From assembly GCA_029962745.1 (NCBI GenBank), contig CM057160.1, positions 1,797,707 through 1,861,706 of the forward strand: a stretch of 64,000 nt of DNA, read 5' to 3'. This document shows, piece by piece, positions 25,642-36,171 of this stretch (positions within the stretch are counted from its first letter, which is position 1; each line of letters starts with the position of its first letter). Under the pieces are notes generated by a model, which did not search any database, was not told the DNA's origin, and was given only the letters and a program-made list of their open reading frames with translations. Source of the stretch: Echinometra lucunter. Taxonomy: Eukaryota; Echinodermata; Echinoidea; Camarodonta; Echinometridae. The translations under genes were made by a program, and so were the position numbers.

Positions 25642-25963
25642 CACGCTATAGTGTCTGGAGCTTGTCTCGTTTGCCGCCGTGAAAGCTCTAGGTTAGCAGC
25701 CGAATCGCGGCAAGCGGCGCTTGTTTAAAAATGTATCTTTGCCAGCGATCTTACATGGCTGGGTAGACTACTGGCGCGGCCATCCGTCCGCCCCGAAGCT
25801 CCGGGGACAGATACTCCCAAGGGAAGCCTTGGTTGGGAGATGACATTATAGATAGGGAGTTTTGAGGTTGAAAGACATAATTATTCCTTCTTTTTTTACT
25901 GAAATTCTTTTAGGTGATTTGTGGTTTTGAAAAGAGGATTGTGATTTAGGAAGAAGAATTGCT
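25642..25963. other. Near-invariant GC-rich block C4
   Basis: One substitution and one T-run difference separate this from 37164-37484. The core (about 25660-25840) is unusually GC- and CpG-rich for the window (GCCGCCGTGAAAGC, CGCGGCAAGCGGCGC, GCGCGGCCATCCGTCCGCC). No long frame is open. It could be a promoter, a first exon or a non-coding RNA. Confidence 0.45.
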
Positions 25964-26166
25964 CGAAGGAAGGTGAATGTGTGATTCTGACATCTTTTTT
26001 AGTGTCTAAGACTTGCACTTTTTACTAAAGGCTGCGAAGAAAATTTGAATGGGTTGTGTTACCAAAGAACAAAAAAAAAATGCAAAATACAAAAAACACA
26101 CACAAAAAACCCATACAGAAACAAGAAAAAAAAAGAGATTAGAAGAGCAAGGAAGAACAAGAAGAT

Positions 26167-26178
26167 TGGAGAGAGAGA

Positions 26179-26214
<36 letters not shown>

Positions 26215-26218
26215 TGAG
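26167..26218. repeat. (GA)n microsatellite
   Basis: GA run. The contig 3 allele near 37691-37750 is slightly longer. Confidence 0.85.
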
Positions 26219-26911
26219 AGATTATAGTATGAAAAAAGAAGAAAAATTGAAGAGAGGAGTAAAGGAGACAACAGACTCCGTTGCTGGATCAGGAGTAAGA
26301 AATAACCCCAAAGCATCTAATGAATTATTTTTCGTCTATTGGAAGGGGGCTGGTTGTATGATTAGCTATAGACAAAACCCTATTCTGTTAATTCATTAAA
26401 CACAAAAAACAACAACAACAAAAAAAAACCCCGAACCCCCCCCCAAAAGAAAACAACCCCCCCCCCCACCATGATTAAGTTAAGCAGTGTTGTCCCCTCT
26501 CCTCCCCTTTGTATCAGTTGGTATTAACTAAATTCATATTAGAATATTGTCCGATATCTATTCTCGTAATTCATGCAGATTTATGTAATTTATGTTATGC
26601 AACTGCATGTTTTAGTGTAAAATATCAAACTGATTAATTTCCAAATATCTGAATATCATTCAAGGTCATATGCCCAGAATTTCAATGGATTTTATTTTTA
26701 ATAATGAAGGAAATATATCACTAGGCTCAGTTATGGATCAGCTTGTTTTCTTTTTAATTTTAGCGAAAGGGTGGAGGGAAAAAACAGTAGTTACATTTTC
26801 TCTTTATTCTTTGTTGAGGGAGTGCTGGATGCCGTATTAGTAAGAATTACATCAGGGCAAGGATTAGGGTGGTCATTTTATTCATCCATGTTCAGGGGGG
26901 GGGGGGGGGGG

Positions 26912-27290
26912 AGCATCTCGTAATCTTCGCTCAACAATCGACACATTTAAACCTATCATTCCCAAATCTAGACTTCCAGCAGCTGAGAAACGTGTTGCAG
27001 TTGCCGCAACAAAGACTTGGTACCACATCACACTTTCCATAAGAGAAATTACCTGTCTTTACAAATACAAAAGATCCCTCAAAACTTACGTTTTCCCAAG
27101 TTTTCTATTTATGATCAATTTTTTTTTTTAATGTAAATTTTCTGTTTCCCTTTTTATCGCATATGTGTATTTGTAAGCGCCCTTGTACTTATTTTTTAGG
27201 CTCTAAATGTTAATTTAATTGTTTTTGTTAATATTATTATCATTATTGTTATTATTATTATTATGATTATTATCATTATTATAGTTGTAG
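26912..27290 (+). mobile_element. 5'-truncated LINE 3' end (reverse transcriptase C-terminus and 3' UTR)
   Basis: In frame from about 26912 to TAA at 27129-27131, the translation carries IPKSRLPAAEKRVAVAATK, then TWYHITLSIREI and YKRSLKTYVF. This matches the known C-terminal pattern of CR1/L2-like non-LTR retrotransposon polymerases: a VPxxR segment, a W-N-x-L-P-x-x-I-R block with some key residues replaced here, then FKxxLKTxLF. A short 3' UTR (GTAAGCGCCCTTGTACTTAT) ends in (TTA)n. Only the last 70 or so codons survive. It is a dead insertion shared by both alleles (38461-38774). Confidence 0.7.
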
Positions 27291-27292
27291 TA

Positions 27293-27352
<60 letters not shown>

Positions 27353-27413
27353 AAGTAGTAGTAGTAGTAGTAGCAGCAGTTGTAGTAGTAGTAGTAGTAG
27401 AAGAAGAAGAAGA

Positions 27414-27451
<38 letters not shown>

Positions 27452-27601
27452 CAGCAGTTGTAGTAGTAGTAGTAGTAGTAGTAGAAGGAGAAGAAGTAGG
27501 AGTAGTAGTAGTAGTAGTAGTAGTAGCAGTAGTAGTAGTAGTAGCAGTAGTAGTAGTAGCAGTAGTAGTAGTGGTAGTATAGTAGTAGTATAGTAGTAGT
27601 A

Positions 27602-27652
<51 letters not shown>

Positions 27653-27746
27653 CAGTAGTAGTAGCAGTAGTAGTAGTAGTAGTAGTAGTAGTAGCAGTAG
27701 TAGTAGCAGTAGTAGTAGTAGTAGTAGTAGTAGCAGTAGTAGTAGC

Positions 27747-27778
<32 letters not shown>

Positions 27779-27828
27779 CAGTAGTAGTAGCAGTAGTAGT
27801 AGTAGTAGTAGTAGTAGAAGTATAAGTA
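27230..27828. repeat. (TTA)n-(TAG)n array, long allele
   Basis: TTA units derived from the LINE tail pass into about 540 bp of TAG with interspersed CAG and AAG variants. The contig 3 allele (38775-38988) is about a third as long. A 261-codon minus-strand frame of mostly Tyr is an artefact. Confidence 0.92.
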
Positions 27829-27975
27829 AACTTTATTGGATAACTTGTTTAGCACAAGGCTAATCTGCCACAAGGTCCATTGCTCAAATAAGAAAAAACA
27901 GGTTTTCACATACATGAATGAAAACAAACTAAATAACTTAATAATTGATTGAATGTACGAGCGTTTCAAATTCTC
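27829..27975 (-). mobile_element. Probable 3' end of a second retroelement on the minus strand
   Basis: Read on the minus strand, this flank contains GACCTTGTGGCAGATTAGCC, then CAATAAAG (poly(A)-like signal at 27832-27837), then ACTTATACTTCTACTACTAC running into the array. That is the layout of a non-LTR or SINE 3' end with a microsatellite tail. There is no protein evidence, so this is an inference. Its allele is about 38989-39140. Confidence 0.35.
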
Positions 27976-28313
27976 TTTCACATTCCTCCTAGGGTGTATT
28001 TATTTACTGATTCATTTTTTAATTTTTTGCTTTATTTTCCAGGTCTTATATAAAAGAAGTGAGAGAAACTAAAATGACGTATTCATTCAGGAATACTCAA
28101 AATCATGAAACAGAAAAAAAAGGTATAAAATTCATTGAGATGATTTCATTTTGGTAACATATATGACGACTAATTCCATTATTTGAGGAAACATAAAATC
28201 ATAGGCATGATAGCTAAATTACATATGAATTGGCTTGAATAAAAGTTAGATCATCGTTATTACATTGCTGCTATTCTTAAGCTAGGTATACTACTTATAA
28301 TAAAAATAGTAAT

Positions 28314-28371
28314 GATGATGATGATGATGATGATAATAACGATAATAATAGTAATAATGATTACACATACA

Positions 28372-28401
<30 letters not shown>
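28314..28401. repeat. ATG and CATA microsatellites
   Basis: ATG units, ATA-rich spacer, then about ten CATA units. The contig 3 allele (39478-39560) has more ATG units and has lost the CATA run. Confidence 0.9.
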
Positions 28402-28407
<6 letters not shown>

Positions 28408-28936
28408 TGCCTGTTATTATAACCATTACTGTTATTATTATCATTATTATTGTTGTTATTATAATTATTAACTCTCAACCCTCAATAAATTCCTATTCCC
28501 AGTTTTCTTTCCTTTATAAATGTCATGATTCGTCCTCCTGTAACCTCCAGTCTTTCTTCATGTCATTATACGCTGTAATGTTATCTTTTCATCATTTATG
28601 TAAAATCTCAGTTGCAATACCTTACACTATATCATGTACATTGCTAGCTGTTCATGATCATCAAATCATTATTGTTCCTTTTTGTCACCTCTTTCGTCGT
28701 GTGATAACACGTGGAATCATTGATTGTAGGAGCAGAGTTGGTCACTATGCAAACAATCAAACTGTATATTACTGAATCCATTTACATATATCATCAAATA
28801 TGACGAGATAAGAAGACTCTATCAAGAGATCGCATCTTACTCGGTTTGTGTCCACAGCGGAGATGGACTCACCATCTATTCGCTCCTTTCTCTTCTTCTT
28901 TCTTCCCTATACGTTCTCTGTATTTCTTGTTCTATT

Positions 28937-29165
28937 TCCTCTCTCCCTCGCTCTCATTTCTCCCTTCTCTCTCTCTCTCTCTCTCTTCCTTGCTCCTTTC
29001 TCCTCCCTTCTCCCTCTTGTTCTCTTCCTCCTTCTCTCTTTTCACCCATCTCTCTCCCCCTCTCTCCCTTTTGCCATTCTGTTCCCCTATCTCGTGTTAT
29101 CTATCTCTCCTTTCCCCTCTCTATTTTTTTCTCTCTCGCTCTCTATCCACCTTGCCCTTCTTCCG
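28937..29165. repeat. CT-rich low-complexity tract
   Basis: Imperfect pyrimidine tract of TCTC, TTCC and CCTT, allelic to about 40062-40325. Overlapping Ser/Leu/Phe-rich frames are artefacts. Confidence 0.8.
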
Positions 29166-29861
29166 ATTTAGTAGCAATGATAAGTGAATTTTCGCCTCTC
29201 CCTTCATTTATTCATATTTTACCAGTATTTTACAGTTAGCTTTCTGAATTTCAGCTTTCTTGATTATGACCATTTCCTTCCTTTCCTATTCTCACCTCCC
29301 CCTCTTTTTTGCAAGCATAAAAATACAGACCTTCCCTCTTTCAGTCAAAACAAAGGAGTCCTATAGTAACTCCTTAGTCAAACTATTCTGACCAATGTTT
29401 CTTTCTCTCTTTCTTTCTTCCTTCCTTCCTTAAAATATTTGCTATTTTCAATCATTTTCATTCAATCTATTTTATATTTTAAATTGTGATCATATATACC
29501 CGTATCTTCCTTCTTCCTTTGCTTTCACTCTTACCAGCAATCCGATCAATTTATTTATCTCTTTTCACCTTCTTTTCTTTCTTTCATTTCATTTCATTTA
29601 TTTTTTCCGTTTTCTTTCTTGTCTTTCTCTCGTATGATATACCTTAAATCTCCAGTGGCATATGTGAGTTATAGTCATAGAGAAATGACATGATTCTCCT
29701 GCACTGAGTTTATAAACTAAATTAAACTTATTTTAAAGAAAGGAAATCTGGTGGGGAAAGCAGTGGGAAGGTGGGAAGTTAAAGCCATACAACCAGTGTT
29801 AATCCGTCACCTATACAGTAAACTCTGTAAGTCAGTAACCAGATCACTGTGAAGCAAATCC

Positions 29862-30463
29862 TGCTCTTTGCTTTCTCACTGGTTCAGGTATCACTTTAAA
29901 TCACATATTATTCCAGGATCATGCTCGGCTGTCATGTGAAACACAAACATTATTGATTAGGGGCTCTCCTTTCCCCTACCGAAAAATAAAATCAGGTGAA
30001 AATCAAGCCCAAATTTGGGCCCATCCTATCTCTCTCGTTTGGCGCGGCATCACACGTTTCTATGTAAACCTATACCACGCTGCGCAGCCGATTTCTTCTT
30101 TTGGGGAGCGCTTGATTCGCAAAACTGATGGATCAAATTTGGCATTTATTGAATAAACACGAAGTCGTAATCCTATCAAATAGTCGGGCAATTGCGCTTA
30201 GATTAATAGGGGAGGCTTAAACATCAAGAAGTTAGATCATGGGGAAAGATGCATGAGAAAGAAAGAAAAAAAAAAGGCGCGAAAAAGACGATCGATGGAG
30301 AGGTTGAAGATGGACAATTTATGCCGTCTGCAGACGTTCGTGTTTTAGATGAAAATATCGTGAAACGACCATACACTCACCAGGAAATGAATATCCGTGT
30401 TTATTCATGAATTGCTATCGCTATTTCCTGTACCGACCTTTGTGTGAGGATGTCAGAGATTTA

Positions 30464-30468
<5 letters not shown>
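29862..30468. other. Near-invariant block C5
   Basis: About 605 bp differing from 41040-41644 by one substitution and by A-run lengths. It includes GC-rich stretches (TTTGGCGCGGCATCACACG, GGGGAGCGCTTGATTCGC), an ATTGATTAG motif and ATTTATTGAATAAACAC. A 67-codon frame without ATG (29953-30156) is unchanged between alleles, but so is all surrounding DNA. This is the strongest constrained block in the window. Confidence 0.5.
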
Positions 30469-30502
<34 letters not shown>

Positions 30503-30749
30503 GGAAATAGGAAAATAAAGATAGAGAAAAGGGATATACGAAAGAGAAGAGGGGGAGAGAATAAAGACAACGGTGAAAGACTGCGTGAATGAGAGAAAAG
30601 TAGAGATTTTTAAAAGTAGAAAAATATACAAATTTACGCTTTAAATTTTACCGAGATCCTTGAACTTTTGTAAGAATATGTAGGATTCGAAGAAAGAGAA
30701 AGAGAGTGAAATATTGAGAAAGAAAGGGGAAAAGGAAGGGAAGGGGAAG

Positions 30750-30751
30750 GG

Positions 30752-30818
<67 letters not shown>

Positions 30819-30842
30819 GGAGCGTGAGAGAAGGGGGGGGGG
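30750..30842. repeat. GA microsatellite with a terminal G run
   Basis: Long GA tract then GGGGGGGGGG. The allele near 41931-42010 has a shorter GA part and a longer G run. Confidence 0.9.
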
Positions 30843-31116
30843 TAGTCTTTGGAACTCAGCTCCCAACTCGAAAAGTCCGCTGCTAAATCTCATAAAACGA
30901 TGTCGGCTTAGAGTGCCGAGTCCTGCGTAATCCGTTTAAACTCGTTATGGTCTATTAGATATAGGCATGGGGATGAATTTAATCGTGCGAGGTCGATTTC
31001 CTAATGATTGTCGGGTCGCGAATACGACAGGCATCGAGATGTGACCAGTCTTTAATGAAGACGAAAGGAATGAAAAATCAGGAAAAAAACAGTCATCCGT
31101 GAGTAATATGACGAAC
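30843..31116. other. Near-invariant block C6
   Basis: 274 bp with one substitution relative to 42011-42284. It contains CpG-bearing words such as AATCGTGCGAGGTCGA and TGTCGGGTCGCGAATACGAC. No plausible frame. Candidate regulatory DNA between two variable GA/G tracts. Confidence 0.45.
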
Positions 31117-31674
31117 CAAGACCAAAACAAAAAAAAATAAAAGACCAAGATTCTTTTTCCCCGCGCTCCCCCTTTTTTTTGTTAGGGGGGGGGGGGGTAG
31201 TTTGACACGAGGCTCGAATGAGTGTAACTCAGGACGCTTTCTTCGACAAGGCTTCTATCATGTCCATTGATTCGCTGTATAAGATCTAACTTTGATATGC
31301 TCTATTTAAAACATGAATCATGTTCCTTTGTTTATGACCAACACAGATTTTTTTTCCTTTGGGGGGGGGGATCGCACAAAAGTCCTCACCTTTACTCATG
31401 TGAAAGAAAAAAAAAGAGAGAAAAAATTGAGGGGAACCCTTGAGTAGTGGAAAACTATAGGGTCACCCTAAATGTGCAGTCATCCCTAAGTGAGAGTTCA
31501 TATGGGAAAGACTTAGCTACTCTCATCCCCATTGACATGGGTCACCTGGTTCCCGTAGCCAATGTGTTAAAATAAACTGAAACCTTTAAAGAAACAAAAA
31601 AAAAAAAATCATCATGTTGTGATCATTACCAGAGCCCGACATGATCTCTGATACATTAAATTATCTTCAATTCC

Positions 31675-31677
31675 AGA

Positions 31678-31753
<76 letters not shown>
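31675..31753. repeat. (GA)n microsatellite, long allele
   Basis: About 80 bp of GA. The contig 3 allele at 42834-42872 is half as long. Confidence 0.9.
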
Positions 31754-31756
<3 letters not shown>

Positions 31757-32267
31757 GGAAGAAATGTAATAGAAGATAATTATTATCTATGGCATAAAAA
31801 ATTGAGGGTAGGAAGATATGGGTTGGGCCCTGTTAATAATCAAATTGACTAAAAGTGGGATAAAAGGAAAGAAGGGGAAGTAAAGTAATCATTAAAATCA
31901 TTAATCATTAAAAATAAGAACCCTTTCTCAGTATTTTTGTTTGCTGGTATTTCACTCACTTCGCGCCCCTATTCTGTTTAGCAAAAAACTTCACTGAGAA
32001 ATACCCAGCTGTATACCGGGAAGTTATTTCATGAACCCTTATTGATTTCCTTTTTTACTGTAATCTTTTCTGTTGAATATGATGAAGAATTTATAGCAAC
32101 TTCTTGTAATATTCTTGAACGAATGATGATCATGGTGATGTGCTACATTCTATTCACACTACCTAAAGTCATCGTATGGCTACACGAGCATTGTACAGCT
32201 ATACGTTAAGTAAGTTTCCATAGTATTAGTATGAACATCGTAAAGAAACACTGTATGACGAAGAGTC

Positions 32268-32613
32268 GTATAATAATAATAATAATAGATGGGATTTGTA
32301 ATGCGCCAAATCCACTCTGCAGAGTGCCCAAGGCGCAGTGAAAGAAAGAAAGAAAGAGAGAGAAGAGCACAAATACAATGATAAATTAAGGAACAATTAA
32401 GAGTAGGAAGCATTGAATAGACGTGTCTTAAGGTAACGTTTAAATGTATCAATTGAAGTGCATTCACGGATAACCAGGGGAAGATCATTCCAGAGAACAG
32501 GGCCAGCGTGAGCAAAAGCCCGTACCCCCATGTCTTAACGGATTTGGGAACAACTAGGGAACCAGAGTTGGATGAACGTAGGGACCTGACAGGAGTGTAT
32601 TTGTTAATGTATA
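32268..32613 (-). mobile_element. Polymorphic 5'-truncated LINE with GTATA target duplication
   Basis: Contig 3 has an empty site, GAGTCGTATAACTTGATG (43379-43396). Contig 2 has an extra 341 bp, with GTATA on both sides (32268-32272, 32609-32613). On the minus strand the insert encodes LVVPKSVKTWG, then after a one-base frameshift near 32530 RAFAHAGPVLWNDLPLVIR and FKRYLKTRLF, with the stop at 32397-32399. That is the C-terminus of a CR1/L2-like non-LTR polymerase. A 3' UTR (TTTGGCGCATTACAAATCCC) and a (TTA)n tail follow. This is a dead-on-arrival copy from a source active after the two haplotypes diverged. Confidence 0.88.
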
Positions 32614-32829
32614 ACTTGATGAAACGCATGCTTGGCATGCTTGGGCATAGTTCTGCATGAAAATTCGAAATCAAAGCATCCGCCGGACTTCAAAACATGG
32701 TATCATACGAGAATCGTATGACTGGGTGGAGTTTGACACTCGAATCAAAATTAGGCCTATTTCTGTATACTACTTTTCGTTAATTTGGTACGCATGCTTT
32801 GTGCCTGTATATTCCACTGGTCATGATCC

Positions 32830-33118
32830 TTTAAAGCAACAGTGAACTGACCCTTATTATGATGTATTTACAACAGCGCCAACTTATGGCTACTCAAAAC
32901 CAGAAACTCTTAGAAACATCATATCCTTTGTGGCTTCTCGTGAATTTTCTTAGTATGAATACAAATACATTTTAACAGATGTTACTCAAAAAATAAATCT
33001 CTCATTGATCAGAATAGAGCATGCTGGGAGCAAAAAGGGGACAAAATCAGTAGTTTAGGACTGAGAGGGCGCTACTTCAAAATCCCATACTAGGCTGCCA
33101 GTTCGCCCTGGCTTTAAA
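32830..33118. mobile_element. Candidate inverted-repeat element (TTTAAAGC...GCTTTAAA)
   Basis: The left end TTTAAAGCAACAGTGAACTG resembles the inverted right end TTTAAAGCCAGGGCGAACTG, and each is followed some tens of bases in by an AGCGCC motif. The 289-bp length is identical in the other allele (43604-43892). Non-coding. The inverted repeats are imperfect, so this is moderate evidence for an old MITE. Confidence 0.5.
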
Positions 33119-34494
33119 CGACGTTTCGAGTCTCGAATAACTTTCCAACAGTCTGAACCGGCTGTTAGTCATTTTTTGTAACACAGTAGAATGACGTCAT
33201 CTCAAGTAGAACAAAGAAGAAAAATTCGACTCCGCATTTTCATTTTCTTCACTTTGGTCTTCATTTTATGATTTTATGCTCTCTTCGATGTTCTATTCCA
33301 AACTATGTATTTCAGGTATTGCTTATTTTTCATGGAAATATCCATATGAAATATGAACTTTGAACCTCAAACTTTGAACTTTGACACCTCTCTCACCATG
33401 CTCACCTGTTAATGCGACCGTGACGTTTTGAAGAAGAGTTACCCCAATATCGACGCTCTTATGATAGTAAAAAAAAACCAACAACAAACAAACAAACAAA
33501 CAAACAGACAAAAAGAAAAAAGGGCAGAGAGCATTCTTATGGGTTTAATTAATCAGATTTGTATCACATCCAACACATCTTCATTTTCTCTCATTTGAAT
33601 GTTTTATACTCTTTTAAACATTCATGCGGTTTTTCATTGAACATTACCAGGTAGTTAAATTTTCTCTTTTTTTTGCAAGAAAAGGTATTGTAAAATAGCT
33701 GTATTTTATTCAACGTTGCCACTTAAGATATGATACATTAACATGCACAAACTGCTTCTCGATTTCTCTAATTGTGTTGTTTTGAATGCATTCTCGTACG
33801 CATTTTATTATTTATTCATATCAAATTGTAAAATTCTCCCAAAGGTCGAGTTATTTTTTGTTTTACTTTTCATTTGATTGAAAACACAGTTTGTGTCGTC
33901 CGATGTGAAAAATTGCGCCATATGCAAAAGGAGCTTGCATGGGTAAGGATCGATCTCTTGAGCGTGTAGTATCCTTCTCTCTCGAAGTTTTAATCTCCAT
34001 AAACCCGTCACAGCTACTCAACAAAATTCCATTAAGTCACCCCTGAGTTTTTTCTTCCATTTACCCCCCCCCCCCTCCAATTTCTGCTTCACTCTCTCAT
34101 CTCACCTCGTCATGATATCATAGAAGTTCGGTCACTTCTCAACCTACATGGAAATGGATACTTCTCTCAAAGTGTCGCAAATTCCGCTTAGGTTTGACTA
34201 ATGCTTTTTGTCACATTTTGCACGATCATTGCGGGATGATTATTCATAAGCTGGGGGTCATAGAGGGCGTATAGCATGTGTCATCGGCCAATCTCAATAG
34301 GATGCACTTGTCTTAAGATGGTATTTTTACCCCTTGCTACTGATCTCATTCGTGGTTTTTGGTGACGTGTCAGCACCCTGCCATTACTTCTTCACTTCAC
34401 ATTGGTAAAGGTGTCATCACGTACTTATCTTAGCTGTCACATGTCTGCCAGTTAACGCTGATGTTAGCTTTAAGGCATATAACTAGCAGAGTAG

Positions 34495-34508
34495 CGGGGG
34501 GGGGGGGC
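34495..34508. repeat. Poly-G run
   Basis: Fourteen or so consecutive G. The allele near 45261-45272 is slightly shorter. Confidence 0.85.
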
Positions 34509-34846
34509 TTTGGACTGGTGGTAGTGTAATTCTGATTCTGAAGAGTTTTGTCAATGAATTGAAATTTTTTATACTTAAGAAATGCACCAATTGTAAATTT
34601 GAGCCCCTTTATCATTTTCATTATTTCTTTCTTATTGTATTGATTCAAATTAATCATTTTAACATTTCTGTTCATTTTTACTGGATATCATACTTTCACT
34701 GTGCTGTGATATATCCGTTGACTTTCATGAGAATAACTAATGATTTCTGTTGTCTTATCCCTTTTTCACCACAGAAATACTGGATATGAGTTTTATATCA
34801 GATTTACTCGATAATAGGATCTTAAGAGCAATGAAGCTGTGTTTAA

Positions 34847-35037
34847 CCCATTCATGACAGGAATTATTCAAAGCCTAATTTGATCAGCTGTTATTCTTTA
34901 AATTGGCAACACCAACGTTTTTATTTTATTGCTACATTTTTCTTATAAAACGTCATGTATCTGAAATGAATATAAATTGACAGAAATTATGATGAGAAGT
35001 CAAAAAGTTGCCAAGTTGCAGAAGAAAACGGTGATTT
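34847..35037. mobile_element. TTAA-flanked MITE, cut off by the assembly gap
   Basis: It begins CCCATTCATGACAGGAATTA directly after TTAA (34843-34846). The other allele continues from the same TTAA into unrelated sequence (45609-45612 onward), so this is an insertion at TTAA present on one haplotype. The 191 bp visible closely match the inverted right half of the complete element at 49700-50105. TTAA targeting with CCC/GGG termini is typical of piggyBac elements. No transposase is present. Confidence 0.82.
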
Positions 35038-35537
35038 NNNNNNNNNNNNNNNNNNNNNNNNNNNNNNNNNNNNNNNNNNNNNNNNNNNNNNNNNNNNNNN
35101 NNNNNNNNNNNNNNNNNNNNNNNNNNNNNNNNNNNNNNNNNNNNNNNNNNNNNNNNNNNNNNNNNNNNNNNNNNNNNNNNNNNNNNNNNNNNNNNNNNNN
35201 NNNNNNNNNNNNNNNNNNNNNNNNNNNNNNNNNNNNNNNNNNNNNNNNNNNNNNNNNNNNNNNNNNNNNNNNNNNNNNNNNNNNNNNNNNNNNNNNNNNN
35301 NNNNNNNNNNNNNNNNNNNNNNNNNNNNNNNNNNNNNNNNNNNNNNNNNNNNNNNNNNNNNNNNNNNNNNNNNNNNNNNNNNNNNNNNNNNNNNNNNNNN
35401 NNNNNNNNNNNNNNNNNNNNNNNNNNNNNNNNNNNNNNNNNNNNNNNNNNNNNNNNNNNNNNNNNNNNNNNNNNNNNNNNNNNNNNNNNNNNNNNNNNNN
35501 NNNNNNNNNNNNNNNNNNNNNNNNNNNNNNNNNNNNN
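35038..35537. other. Assembly gap, 500 N
   Basis: Exactly 500 N. The left side ends inside a repeated MITE and the right side begins inside a trinucleotide array. The two sides are not true neighbours. Confidence 0.99.
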
Positions 35538-35697
35538 TACTACTACTACACTGTTGCTACCACTACGATGACAACGACGATGATAACGGCGACAACTACT
35601 ACTACTACTTTTGCTGCTGCTGCTACTTGTTGCTTTGGTTGCCGTTGTTTATGCAATACTTTTACTGCTATGTTAACTATATCATAATGTTACTTTT

Positions 35698-36171
35698 TCT
35701 GCATCGGAACGAGCTGATTTGCAAATGCGTGTTTTTTCTATGATAGGCAAGGCATTTTTACCAGTCAAATGTAATGAGGTTTATTCCGCTTCAACTGACT
35801 TTGATAATACCTCTGATGGACAGCTCGAGTCTCGCTCTTAAATTCCTTGCAAACTTTGCATTTTAAGATAATACGGGATAAATTGGAAAAGGGCGCGTGT
35901 TTAACACAAGAAATATGAAACGGGCAGAATGGAGAGGTAGAATTTTAAGGGAAAATACGAAAATTCAGAGATTTATCTTTGCGACGGCCATCAAAAGTCA
36001 GAATCCCCATTCGAGATGGAAGCCTTAGTTGCCCTCATTTCGCAAATTATTCATTGAGATAAACACATCAGCGCTTCATATTATCAACACGACAGATCGC
36101 TGCCAGCGCAACCAGGGAAAAATAATCGCCCATGCAGACAACCAAAATCTTCTCTGACTATTCATGGAAAA
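35698..36171. other. Near-invariant block C3 (contig 3 allele)
   Basis: Partner of 24251-24729, lacking one of two overlapping TTGC-containing pentamers. It ends at a GA tract whose length differs between alleles. Confidence 0.5.

Larger units (their letters stand above)
24089..34846 (+). repeat. Allelic block B, copy 1 (contig 2)
   Basis: About 10.8 kb collinear with 35538-45612. It is longer than its partner because it carries a LINE insertion (32273-32613) and an expanded TAG array. The match ends at TTAA (34843-34846), where a MITE begins in this copy only. DNA between the listed items, such as 28402-28936, 29166-29861, 31117-31674 and 33119-34842, is AT-rich with no exon I can support. 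Confidence 0.93.

Noticed and set aside
27196..27981. 261-codon Tyr-rich minus ORF, the longest in the window
   Set aside because: Encoded by the TAG array; the other allele is much shorter, so there is no preserved protein.
34977..35687. 236-codon plus-strand ORF
   Set aside because: Also runs through Ns and joins a MITE to a triplet repeat.
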